NCBI GenBank assembly: GCA_945861255.1
Contig: CAMAUG010000036.1
Coordinates: forward strand, 1 to 19,194
Length of the DNA stretch: 19,194 nucleotides
Origin: Candidatus Sulfopaludibacter sp. SbA3
Lineage (GTDB): Bacteria > Acidobacteriota > Terriglobia > Bryobacterales > Bryobacteraceae
Direction of reading: 5' to 3'
A program made the position numbers and the translations under genes. Shown in pieces: positions 7,780 through 15,034 of this stretch (positions are counted from its first letter, which is position 1; the number at the start of each line of letters is the position of its first letter). A model generated the notes under the pieces. The model searched no databases and was not told where the DNA came from. It saw only the letters and a program-made list of their open reading frames with translations.

Positions 7780-8985
7780 CTAAACGCGTGCCGCGATAAA
7801 GCGCTGGATGCGGTCCAGACCGCGCTCCAGCTCCTTCATCGAAGTGGCATAGGAGATGCGGATGTGTTCGTTGGTTCCGAACGCTTCGCCCGGCACTACC
7901 GCGACGAATTCTTCAGCCAACAGTTTTTCGGCGAATTGGAGCGAATTCGCGATCCCGTTCTTGTACGCCACGCTGACGTTCGGGTATGCATAGAAAGCGC
8001 CCTGCGGCACTTGCGTTGTGACGCCCGGCATGGCCTTCAAGCGCCCGATCACGTAATCGCGACGGTTCTTGTATTCGGCCAGCATGACGCCGACAGAATC
8101 CTGCGGGCCGCGCAGGGCTTCGATCGCGGCCTTCTGTGCGATGGAGGTCGGGTTGGATGTGGAATGGCTTTGCAGCTTGCCGATGCCGGTGATCAGCGGG
8201 GCGGGGCCAAGCACGAAGCCGATGCGCCAGCCCGTCATCGAATACGTCTTCGAGAGCGATCCGGCAACGATGACGGTGTCCTTCAGATCGGCGCCGGTGG
8301 CCAGCGAGTACGGTTCGGCGTCATACAGGAACCGGTCGTAGCATTCGTCGGTCATCACCCAGATTCCGCGCGCTTTCGCCGTGGCGATGATCTTATCGAG
8401 CTCGGTGCGGTCAAACACACATCCGCTGGGATTCGAAGGGGAATTCAAGAAAATGATCTTCGTTTTCGGCGTGATGGCGCGCTCAATCATCTGGGCGGCC
8501 AGGCGGAAGCCCTCTTTTTCGTCGGTCTCCACGAAAACGCACTTCGCGCCGGCGTAGTTGACGACGTCCTTGTACGTCACCCAGTACGGAACGGGGATGA
8601 TGACTTCGTCGCCCGGATCGAGCAGCGCTTGCGTGAGTCCAAATATCGCGTGCTTGCCGCCGACGGTGACGATGCACTCCTTACTGGTGTAGGCGGTTCC
8701 ATAATTGCGCTTATGCGCGTCGCAGATGGTCTGCTTCAGTTCTTCGGTGCCGCCGACGGCCGTGTACTTGGTGAAGTTTTGGGTGATCGCCTCAATGGCG
8801 GCTCTCTTGACATTGTCGGGCGTCGGGAAATCGGGCTCGCCCGCTGCGAAATCGACCACGTCGTGCCCTTCCCTGCGCAGGCGATCGGCGTCGGCCGCCA
8901 CCTTCATGGTGGACGAGACGCTGATCAGGGAAATTCTTTCAGCCAGTGCTTGCGCGGTTTGCATGCGTTGTGTTGCTCCTTCCAT
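7780..8985 (-). CDS. Class I pyridoxal-phosphate aminotransferase (aspartate aminotransferase type)
   Basis: This 401-residue cytoplasmic enzyme transfers amino groups, most likely between aspartate or an aromatic/prephenate partner and 2-oxoglutarate. SLSKTYSMTGWRIGF carries the PLP lysine (Lys246). NSPSNPSG (Asn185), TDECY (Asp213, Tyr216) and HIRISYA (Arg376) are the other cofactor and carboxylate contacts. FAAGEPDFPTP and KYTAVGGTEELK place it with the Thermus/Bacillus-like aspartate aminotransferases, some of which also use prephenate. Two starts are possible: ATG at 8985, 6 bp after the coaD stop with GAGGTAA upstream, or ATG at 8964 (MQTAQ, 394 residues) with AAGGAG 11 nt upstream. The longer one is given. 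It is second in the coaD run. Confidence 0.9.
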   Translation of the reverse strand: MEGATQRMQTAQALAERISLISVSSTMKVAADADRLRREGHDVVDFAAGEPDFPTPDNVKRAAIEAITQNFTKYTAVGGTEELKQTICDAHKRNYGTAYTSKECIVTVGGKHAIFGLTQALLDPGDEVIIPVPYWVTYKDVVNYAGAKCVFVETDEKEGFRLAAQMIERAITPKTKIIFLNSPSNPSGCVFDRTELDKIIATAKARGIWVMTDECYDRFLYDAEPYSLATGADLKDTVIVAGSLSKTYSMTGWRIGFVLGPAPLITGIGKLQSHSTSNPTSIAQKAAIEALRGPQDSVGVMLAEYKNRRDYVIGRLKAMPGVTTQVPQGAFYAYPNVSVAYKNGIANSLQFAEKLLAEEFVAVVPGEAFGTNEHIRISYATSMKELERGLDRIQRFIAARV

Positions 8986-8991
8986 ATTTGC

Positions 8992-9495
8992 TTACCTCGG
9001 CGCGGCCATCAGGCGCTTCAGACGTTCTTCGACGAGCGGCGGCACCAGGCCGGAAACATCGCCGCCCAAGGAAACCACTTCCTTCACCAGTTGCGAACTG
9101 ACGAAAGAGTACGCTTCGCCCGCCATCAAGAAAACCGTCTCCACACCGGGACTTAAGCGCCGGTTCATGTGCGCGATCTGCAATTCGTATTCGTAATCCG
9201 AGATGGCCCGGATCCCACGCAGGATAAAATTTGCGCCGCGAGATTTCACGTAGTCCACCAGCAGGCCGTGGAACCAGCCCACTTCGACATTCGGGAACGG
9301 CTTCACCACCTCGGTCAACATTTCCACGCGCTCCTCCACCGAAAACAACGACTGTTTGCGCCGGTTCTCCAGGACAGCTACGATCAGCCGGTCCGCCAGC
9401 TTGCTGCCGCGCTCGATCAGATCCAGGTGCCCACTGGTAATGGGATCGAAGGAACCCGGATAGATGGCGACGATTCTAGATGGTTGGGCGGCCAA
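8992..9495 (-). CDS. coaD: Phosphopantetheine adenylyltransferase
   Basis: This cytoplasmic enzyme makes dephospho-CoA from 4'-phosphopantetheine and ATP, the penultimate step of coenzyme A synthesis. The product is 167 residues, normal for CoaD. The nucleotidyltransferase motif YPGSFDPITSGHLDLI (residues 12-27, with the T/HxGH-type signature), LRGIRAISDYEYELQIAHMN and YSFVSSQLVKEV are all typical. The start is TTG at 9495. No ATG or GTG lies before the catalytic motif, and AAGGGAG sits 5-6 nt upstream, a strong ribosome-binding site that decides the start. It is the first gene of a four-gene minus-strand run, and a candidate extended -10 promoter lies about 50 bp upstream. Confidence 0.95.
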   Translation of the reverse strand: MAAQPSRIVAIYPGSFDPITSGHLDLIERGSKLADRLIVAVLENRRKQSLFSVEERVEMLTEVVKPFPNVEVGWFHGLLVDYVKSRGANFILRGIRAISDYEYELQIAHMNRRLSPGVETVFLMAGEAYSFVSSQLVKEVVSLGGDVSGLVPPLVEERLKRLMAAPR

Positions 9496-9541
9496 GCGCT
9501 CTCCCTTTTCGCTTGACGTTTCCGTTGAAATGCCGGGCGAA

Positions 9542-9558
9542 CTCTGATTTTAGCAGAG
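9542..9558 (-). promoter_or_regulatory. Candidate extended -10 promoter of coaD within a small inverted repeat
   Basis: Read on the minus strand, 9547-9555 is TGCTAAAAT, an extended -10 (TGn plus TAAAAT, 5 of 6 matches). It would start transcription near 9540, about 45 nt before the coaD TTG. There is no clear -35, which is common with extended -10 promoters. The box is the loop of a perfect CTCTG-7-CAGAG inverted repeat (9542-9558), so a repressor site is possible. The promoter was identified by eye only. Confidence 0.4.
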
Positions 9559-9608
9559 CCAGGTTGAACTTTTGACGCCGGCCGCGGCTAAGTCCCGAGT
9601 TCCTCCAT

Positions 9609-9746
9609 GGCGTAGCGTCGCGGGTGTGGCGTCGCGTGTGGCGATCGCGGGCGTGGGTCGCGGGTCTGGCGCCCCGGATGTAGCGCCGCGGATGTAGCGC
9701 CGCGGGTGTGGCGCCGCGGGTGTGGCGCCGCGGGTGTGGCGCCGCG
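9609..9746. repeat. Array of ~10 degenerate 14-bp GC-rich tandem repeats
   Basis: The unit is GGTGTGGCGCCGCG. Three exact copies lie at 9705-9718, 9719-9732 and 9733-9746. Two identical variants, GATGTAGCGCCGCG, lie at 9677-9690 and 9691-9704, and GGTCTGGCGCCCCG lies at 9663-9676. More diverged units extend back to 9609. Divergence increases away from the coaD-distal end. Each unit contains the palindrome GGCGCC, and the junctions of the three exact copies form CCGCGG, so hairpins can form. A 14-bp period does not keep a reading frame, which argues against coding. The array lies between the coaD promoter and the start of the AIM24-like gene. With the candidate promoter, it accounts for most of the 9496-9801 spacer. 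Confidence 0.85.
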
Positions 9747-9801
9747 GCTGGCGGCTCTGCGCGTTTCTCACAAACCAGCCCCATATGGTAGAAAAAGAAC
9801 C

Positions 9802-10656
9802 ATGACCTACTGTACAAAGTGTGGAGCCGCCCTGGATGAAAAGGCCCGCTTCTGCGCCGGTTGCGGTGCGCCCGCCGGGGCCGGTCCAGCCGGAGCCGGA
9901 TTACAACCTCAGGCGCTGGAATACACGATTGAAGGCGACAATCTCCAGTTAATCCGCGTACGGCTGAAGCCCGGCCAGGAACTGTTCGCCGAAGCGGGCA
10001 AGATGCTTTACAAACAGCCGCAAGTGGAGTGGGAAACGCGCATGACCGGCGACACGTTGGGTGAGAAGATCTGGGGCGCTCTCAAACGCAAGGCAATGGG
10101 CGAATCGCTGTTTCTGACGTATTTCCGCTCCAGTACGCCGGGAGAAGTGGGATTCGCCGGAAGCTATCCGGGCCGCATTCAAGCCTTCGACCTGCGCGCC
10201 GGTCAAAGCGTCATTGTGCAGCGCGACAGTTTTCTGGTGGCGCAAGCCGGCGTGCAGTTGAATCTGGCGCTGGTGAAGAGGCTGGGCGCGGGATTCTTCG
10301 GCGGAGAGGGATTCATTCTGGAAAAGCTCACCGGGCCCGGCACGGTGTTCATCCACGCGGGCGGGGATTTCGTGGAATTCACATTGAAGGCAGGCGAATC
10401 GCTGCAGGTGGACACGGGATCCATCGTGGCGTTCGATGAATCGGTGAACTACGACATTCAATTCGTCGGCAGCATCCGCACGGCGATTTTCGGCGGCGAG
10501 GGGCTTTTCCTGGCGACGCTGACGGGGCCGGGCCGCGTGATCGTGCAAAGCATGACGCTGCAGAAGATGCGGCGGGAACTGGCGCCTTACCGCTCCGGCG
10601 GCGACGAACGCTCGCCGTTGGGGGCGATCGGAAATATTTTCGGCAGCGACGACTGA
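9802..10656 (+). CDS. Zinc-ribbon plus AIM24/TIGR00266-family protein
   Basis: The 284-residue product begins with a four-cysteine zinc ribbon (Cys4, Cys7, Cys18, Cys21: YCTKCG and FCAGCG). A Gly/Ala/Pro linker follows, then a beta-rich domain (about 37-260) with the repeated Gly-rich turns of the TIGR00266/AIM24 family (FFGGEGFILEKLTGPGTV and IFGGEGLFLATLTGPGRV). The family is widespread in bacteria and related to yeast mitochondrial AIM24. Its biochemical function is unknown, and a scaffolding role at membranes is only speculation. The product has no signal peptide or membrane segment, so it is probably cytosolic. ATG at 9802 is chosen because the ribbon begins there; the in-frame GTG at 9706 would translate the tandem repeats. 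The ribosome-binding site is weak. Confidence 0.88.
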   Translation: MTYCTKCGAALDEKARFCAGCGAPAGAGPAGAGLQPQALEYTIEGDNLQLIRVRLKPGQELFAEAGKMLYKQPQVEWETRMTGDTLGEKIWGALKRKAMGESLFLTYFRSSTPGEVGFAGSYPGRIQAFDLRAGQSVIVQRDSFLVAQAGVQLNLALVKRLGAGFFGGEGFILEKLTGPGTVFIHAGGDFVEFTLKAGESLQVDTGSIVAFDESVNYDIQFVGSIRTAIFGGEGLFLATLTGPGRVIVQSMTLQKMRRELAPYRSGGDERSPLGAIGNIFGSDD

Positions 10657-10669
10657 GGCTCTCCAGAAC

Positions 10670-10765
10670 ATGAATCACCGCCTGAGGCGCGTGAACTGGT
10701 TCGCGTTCATCATCGAGTCACTGAAGCGGAAGGGCGCGACGGTAGCGCCAATCGCGATCCGATAA
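10670..10765 (+). CDS. Possible 31-residue small ORF upstream of the Fic gene
   Basis: This short open frame (ATG at 10670, TAA at 10763-10765) would encode a basic peptide, MNHRLRRVNWFAFIIESLKR followed by KGATVAPIAIR. It lies in the 120-bp gap between the AIM24-like gene and the Fic gene, and ends 11 bp before the Fic start. GAGG about 11-15 nt upstream is a distant possible ribosome-binding site. I recognise no family. It could be a leader peptide, a gene remnant or chance. The rest of the gap shows nothing convincing. Confidence 0.2.
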   Translation: MNHRLRRVNWFAFIIESLKRKGATVAPIAIR

Positions 10766-10776
10766 GATAGCTACGG

Positions 10777-12234
10777 ATGCCCGACAATTTCCCATGGTCC
10801 CCGATTGCGGATCTTCCGAGCGATCTCAGTGCACTCAGCGATGGAGAGCTTCAGCCGCTTCTGGCGGTGTGGGAAGACCAACGCTCCGCACTCGCAAGTG
10901 ATGTTGAGGTTGCGGAGTTTACACGACGGCTCAGTCGGGAATGGGCCATCGAGACTGGGATCATTGAGGGTCTTTACACGCTGGATCGAGGCGTCACCGA
11001 GACGCTCATCGAACGCGGAATCGAGGCGTCGCTCATTCCGCACGAAGCGACAAATAGAGATCGTGAGGATCTGGCCGCGATTCTTCACGCTCACCTGGAT
11101 GCCCTGGAGGGGCTCTTTTCTTTCGTTAGGCAAGAACGACCCTTGACCGTTGGATACATAAAGGACGTGCACCAAGCTCTCTTGCGCCATCAGAAAACGT
11201 ATACTGTTCGAGATCCATCCGGCAACATTTGTGAAAAAGAACTCTCGAAAGGCGTCTACAAGACGCAACCTAATAATCCAACTCGCACGGATGGCGGTGT
11301 CCACGAGTACTGCCCCCCGGAACACGTCGCCGCCGAGATGGATCGAATGATCGAATTCCATCAACGGCACGCCGCAGCGGGCGTTTCTCCCGAAGTGGAG
11401 GCAGCATGGCTACACCATGCGTTTTCGCAGATTCATCCATTTAGCGATGGCAACGGACGAGTCGCCCGGTTGATCGCGAGCTTGCTGTTTCTGAAGGCTC
11501 GCGGCTTTCCGATGCTGATCACGCGCGATGAGCGAACACGCTACATCGACGCGTTGGAGGCGGCGGATCGCGGTAACCTTGGCGCTCTGGTTTCGCTGTT
11601 TGTGCAGGCGCAGCGTCGCGATGTGCTGCGCGCGTTGCAGGCGCTGCCGGGGGTCAAGCAGACGGCACTGGGGGAGCCTGCAACCATAGAACAAGAAATC
11701 GAGGCAGCTCGAAGACTGTTAGTTCTGGCGAACGATCAGGTCCCAAAGTATTGGGAACCCACAACTGCGATGGTATCGACACTTTTCAGAATCGGGATGG
11801 AACGGGCCGCGCAAATACGAGACACCCTCGATAATGAAATCGGCCGCTACAATAGGGAGTTCGCGTTTTCACTGGTTGTAACTGATGCTGGAGTAGCAGA
11901 CATCGAACTATTTAAGTGGGTACATGCTGCAGCAAGGCACTTTGGCTACGAGCCGAATCTGCGCCCGATTCATAGCCGCTACGAATTCGGCCTAAAAACG
12001 ACAAATGACCACTCTCGGATTGTTCTGTCACTTCACGGAATAGGCCCGAGTTATCGCGGTGTCGCGGCAGGCATTCTCATGCTCGTTCCGTCTGGCCAAA
12101 CACCGATTTGCTCCTCGGAGAGTTTTTTCCAAGTCAATTACAGGGATACACAAGCTGGAGCGAAAAGCCGTTTCAAGACTTGGTATGAACCTGCTCTCAC
12201 ACGCGCTTTAGCGCTCTGGCGGCAGCGCCTCTAA
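10777..12234 (+). CDS. Fic-domain protein, class II, with unrecognised C-terminal region
   Basis: The 485-residue product carries the complete Fic active-site motif HPFSDGNGRVAR at 220-231 (His220 catalytic). Fic enzymes usually transfer AMP from ATP to a hydroxyl side chain of a target protein. An inhibitory-helix motif of the S/TxxxE(G/N) type, TGIIEG, lies N-terminal at 60-65 (Glu64). This marks a class II, self-inhibited Fic and explains why no separate antitoxin gene is seen. The N-terminal region resembles other Fic/DOC-type proteins (GLYTLDRG). Residues about 300-485 match no domain I know and do not look like the usual winged-helix tail. By eye, the 3' part of the gene is lower in GC than its neighbours, which hints at transfer. 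Stop and trmFO start are 3 bp apart. Confidence 0.9.
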   Translation: MPDNFPWSPIADLPSDLSALSDGELQPLLAVWEDQRSALASDVEVAEFTRRLSREWAIETGIIEGLYTLDRGVTETLIERGIEASLIPHEATNRDREDLAAILHAHLDALEGLFSFVRQERPLTVGYIKDVHQALLRHQKTYTVRDPSGNICEKELSKGVYKTQPNNPTRTDGGVHEYCPPEHVAAEMDRMIEFHQRHAAAGVSPEVEAAWLHHAFSQIHPFSDGNGRVARLIASLLFLKARGFPMLITRDERTRYIDALEAADRGNLGALVSLFVQAQRRDVLRALQALPGVKQTALGEPATIEQEIEAARRLLVLANDQVPKYWEPTTAMVSTLFRIGMERAAQIRDTLDNEIGRYNREFAFSLVVTDAGVADIELFKWVHAAARHFGYEPNLRPIHSRYEFGLKTTNDHSRIVLSLHGIGPSYRGVAAGILMLVPSGQTPICSSESFFQVNYRDTQAGAKSRFKTWYEPALTRALALWRQRL

Positions 12235-12237
12235 GCC

Positions 12238-13563
12238 ATGACACGCAAAATTCACATCATCGGCGGCGGACTGGCGGGCTGCGAGGCTGCCTGGCAAGTG
12301 GCGCGCGCCGGTGGCAGGGCCGTGCTATATGAAATGCGGCCCGTGCGGCAGACGCCCGCGCACAAGACGGAGCGGCTGGCAGAGCTGGTTTGCAGCAATT
12401 CGCTCAAGAGTGAGCAGGTGAACACGGCGCCGTGGTTGTTGAAGGAAGAGCTGCGGAGGCTGGGGTCGCTGTTGATCGGTGACATTGCGCCGCGCACACG
12501 AGTACCGGCGGGGCATGCCCTCACCGTGGACCGGGAACTGTTCGCGGCGGAAATCACGAGCATGCTGGAGGCGGAACCAGCGATTGAGATCCGGCGCGAA
12601 GAGGTCACGTCGCTTAATGGGGACAAGATCTGGATCGTCGCCAGCGGGCCACTGACCTCGGATGCGCTCGCTCAGGAGATCGCACGGCTGACGGGGTCCG
12701 AGCGTTTGTTTTTCTACGACAGCATCAGCCCTATTGTCGATGCCGAATCGATCGACATGTCGATCGCGTTCCGCGCGTCGCGCTACGGAAAATCGCTCGA
12801 CGGCACCGACGACTACGTCAATTGCCCGCTGGACAAGCAGCAGTACGAGGCGATGGTCGATGCGCTGCTGGCGGCGCAAAGCGTGCCCGCGCATATCGGC
12901 GAAGATCGTGTCCATTACTTTGAGGCGTGCCTGCCGGTGGAGGAAATCGCGCGGCGCGGGCGCGACACGCTGCGCTTTGGGCCAATGAAGCCGATGGGGC
13001 TGACCGATCCGCGTACGGGCCGCCGCCCATACGCCGTGGTGCAACTGCGCGCGGAGAATGCGCGCGCGGGCAGTTACAACCTGGTCGGTTTTCAGAACCA
13101 CATGCGGTTCGGCGAGCAGGAGCGCGTTCTGCGGATGATTCCCGGCCTGGAACACGCCGAGTTTTTGCGCTTCGGCCAAGTGCATCGCAACACGTATATC
13201 AACGGTCCGGCGCTGCTGGCGCCCACGTTGCAGATGCGGACGCAGCCGGATGTTATCTTCGCGGGGCAGCTTTCGGGCGTTGAGGGCTACGTTGAATCCA
13301 TCGCAACCGGGCTGGTGGCCGGGCGAGCCGCCGCGGCGCTGGCAATCGGCGAAGCCACGCGCGCGTTCCCGCGGCAAACGGCGGTGGGGTCGTTGTGCCA
13401 CTACGTCTCCGGCGCCGATCCCACCAGCTACCAGCCGGCGAATATTACGTTCGATCTGCTGCCGAAGCTGGAGCAACCGCCGCGCGATAAGAAAACGCGG
13501 CAAACCGAAGTGTGCCGCCGCGCCTTAGCGGCACTGGAGGAATACTTGTGCGTTTCCGTCTGA
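12238..13563 (+). CDS. trmFO: Methylenetetrahydrofolate-tRNA-(uracil-5-)-methyltransferase
   Basis: This folate- and FAD-dependent enzyme makes 5-methyluridine at position 54 of the tRNA T-loop. The product is 441 residues, normal for TrmFO (about 435-450). The FAD-binding IIGGGLAGCEAAW (7-19) is followed by ELVCSNSLKS with Cys52, and EACLPVEEIARRG carries Cys231. These two cysteines correspond to the conserved catalytic pair. GVEGYVESIATGLVAGRAAA is the C-terminal FAD motif. The start lies 3 bp after the Fic stop and the amidase starts 4 bp after this gene, so it is probably in one transcript. In many bacteria trmFO is followed directly by xerC; here an amidase gene intervenes. Confidence 0.95.
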   Translation: MTRKIHIIGGGLAGCEAAWQVARAGGRAVLYEMRPVRQTPAHKTERLAELVCSNSLKSEQVNTAPWLLKEELRRLGSLLIGDIAPRTRVPAGHALTVDRELFAAEITSMLEAEPAIEIRREEVTSLNGDKIWIVASGPLTSDALAQEIARLTGSERLFFYDSISPIVDAESIDMSIAFRASRYGKSLDGTDDYVNCPLDKQQYEAMVDALLAAQSVPAHIGEDRVHYFEACLPVEEIARRGRDTLRFGPMKPMGLTDPRTGRRPYAVVQLRAENARAGSYNLVGFQNHMRFGEQERVLRMIPGLEHAEFLRFGQVHRNTYINGPALLAPTLQMRTQPDVIFAGQLSGVEGYVESIATGLVAGRAAAALAIGEATRAFPRQTAVGSLCHYVSGADPTSYQPANITFDLLPKLEQPPRDKKTRQTEVCRRALAALEEYLCVSV

Positions 13564-13567
13564 GATA

Positions 13568-15034
13568 ATGACAAGCGTCATGCCACGTGACTTGACCCGG
13601 CGGGACGTATTGGCGGCGCTGCTTGCGGCGCCCGTTGCGGTGCTGGCCGCACAACCCACCGAGTGGACTCTCGCGCAAGCGTCCGATCAAATCCGTAGAC
13701 GCAAGATCTCACCCGTGGAACTGACGCGCGTGTGCCTGGAGCGCATCGAACGACTGAATCCGAAACTCAACTCCTTTATTACCGTGATGACGGATCGGGC
13801 TATGGCGCAGGCGCGTGAGCTGGACGCCGAGGCCAGTCGCGGAATATGGCGCGGGCCGCTGCACGGCGTTCCTATCGGGTTGAAGGATTTGATCGACACG
13901 GCGGGCGTCAAAACCACGTGCGCCAGCGCCGTGTTCGCGGATCGCGTTCCCACGGAAGACGCCGAAGTCGTGATCCGGCTAAAACGTGCCGGCGCGGTCC
14001 TGATCGGTAAGCAAAACATGCACGAGTTCGCCTACGGCGGAACATCCGTACCCAGCCATTTCGGCGCGGTGCACAATCCGTGGAATCAGGAGCGCATCGC
14101 GGGAGGGTCGTCCGGAGGCACGGCAGCCTCGGTCGCGGCGGGAATGTGTTTCGGCGGGTTGGGGTCCGATACCGGCGGCTCCATCCGCCAGCCGGCTGCG
14201 TACTGCGGCCTGACGGGCCTGAAACCGACGTATGGGCGAGTGAGCACGCGCGGCGTGGTGCCACTGTCCTGGTCGCTGGATCACATCGGGCCGCTGTGCC
14301 GCACGGCCGCCGACGCGGCGCTGCTGCTCGAAGCGATCGCCGGTTACGATTCGCAAGAGACAACCAGCGTCGATTTTCCGGTGGAACGATACTCGGCGGG
14401 CCTGAACGCCAAGCCGGCGGCGCTGAAGATTGGCGTGGTCCGGCGGCTCTTCTTCGAACGCATTGATCCGCAGATTGAGAGCGCCGTGAACGCGGCACTG
14501 AGTACTCTAGGAAAACTGACCAGCGGTGTTCGCGAGACCGAGCTTCCTGCGTATCAGACGTTGCCCATCGTAGGCGTTGAAGCCTACACTTACCATCGGC
14601 CCTATTTGGAAAAGTCCCCCGAACTCTACCAGCCCAGCACGCGCCAACGGTTGGAGGGCGCGGTGAACATCAGCGCCGCGGCGTACTCGGCGGCGCGCCG
14701 CGAGCTGGACAGATTGCGCCGGGCCGTGAGCGCGGTGTTTTCCAGCGTGGATCTGCTGGTGACACCCACCACGCCAATCAACCCCACGACCGTTGAACAG
14801 GAATCCAAGCCAGACATTCCTGGGCCGGGCAGCGTGATACTGTCCCTGCGCAACACCCAGCCTTTCGATGTTTTCGGGCTCCCTACTGTTTCCATCCCGT
14901 GCGGGTTCACGCGCGAGGGATTGCCCATCGGCGTTCAGATTACGGGTCCGCGCTTCGCGGAATCACGGGTGTTGGCGCTGGCGCATGCCTATCAACAGGT
15001 GACGGATTGGCACACGCGGCGGCCGGCGGTCTGA
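13568..15034 (+). CDS. Tat-type amidase of the amidase-signature (AS) family
   Basis: The 488-residue product hydrolyses an amide or ester bond by the Ser-cisSer-Lys triad. Lys106 lies in GVPIGLKDLID, Ser181/182 in GGSSGGTAA, and the nucleophile Ser205 in GSDTGGSIRQPA. The overall sequence is GatA-like. However, it has an N-terminal twin-arginine segment (LTRRDVLAALLAAPVAVLA, residues 9-27), and no gatB or gatC is nearby. An exported amidase acting on an external substrate is therefore more likely than a Gln-tRNA amidotransferase subunit. The substrate is unknown. ATG at 13568 is used; ATG at 13580 (MPRDLTRR) is equally good for the signal peptide. The TGA overlaps the ATG of the recombinase gene (TGATG), showing translational coupling. 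Confidence 0.9.
   Translation: MTSVMPRDLTRRDVLAALLAAPVAVLAAQPTEWTLAQASDQIRRRKISPVELTRVCLERIERLNPKLNSFITVMTDRAMAQARELDAEASRGIWRGPLHGVPIGLKDLIDTAGVKTTCASAVFADRVPTEDAEVVIRLKRAGAVLIGKQNMHEFAYGGTSVPSHFGAVHNPWNQERIAGGSSGGTAASVAAGMCFGGLGSDTGGSIRQPAAYCGLTGLKPTYGRVSTRGVVPLSWSLDHIGPLCRTAADAALLLEAIAGYDSQETTSVDFPVERYSAGLNAKPAALKIGVVRRLFFERIDPQIESAVNAALSTLGKLTSGVRETELPAYQTLPIVGVEAYTYHRPYLEKSPELYQPSTRQRLEGAVNISAAAYSAARRELDRLRRAVSAVFSSVDLLVTPTTPINPTTVEQESKPDIPGPGSVILSLRNTQPFDVFGLPTVSIPCGFTREGLPIGVQITGPRFAESRVLALAHAYQQVTDWHTRRPAV

Noticed and set aside
7672..9156. Long plus-strand open frame (494 codons)
   Set aside because: It lies antisense to the clear manA, aminotransferase and coaD genes; its protein has no recognisable motif and is a GC-rich shadow.
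9609..9746. CRISPR array
   Set aside because: The units are directly adjacent 14-mers without spacers, and no cas genes are present.
9706..9801. Upstream GTG extension of the AIM24-like gene
   Set aside because: It would add residues encoded by the tandem repeats; the zinc ribbon begins right at the ATG at 9802.
9476..9817. Minus-strand open frame with Arg/Thr/His/Pro-rich repeats across the 14-bp array
   Set aside because: It is low-complexity translation of a non-triplet tandem repeat, with no ribosome-binding site and overlapping the coaD 5' end and promoter.
12325..13503. Long minus-strand open frame (392 codons)
   Set aside because: It is antisense to trmFO and is Arg/His-rich nonsense with no domain.
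13568..15034. gatA (Glu-tRNA amidotransferase subunit A)
   Set aside because: The Tat-type leader and lack of gatB or gatC nearby favour an exported stand-alone amidase.
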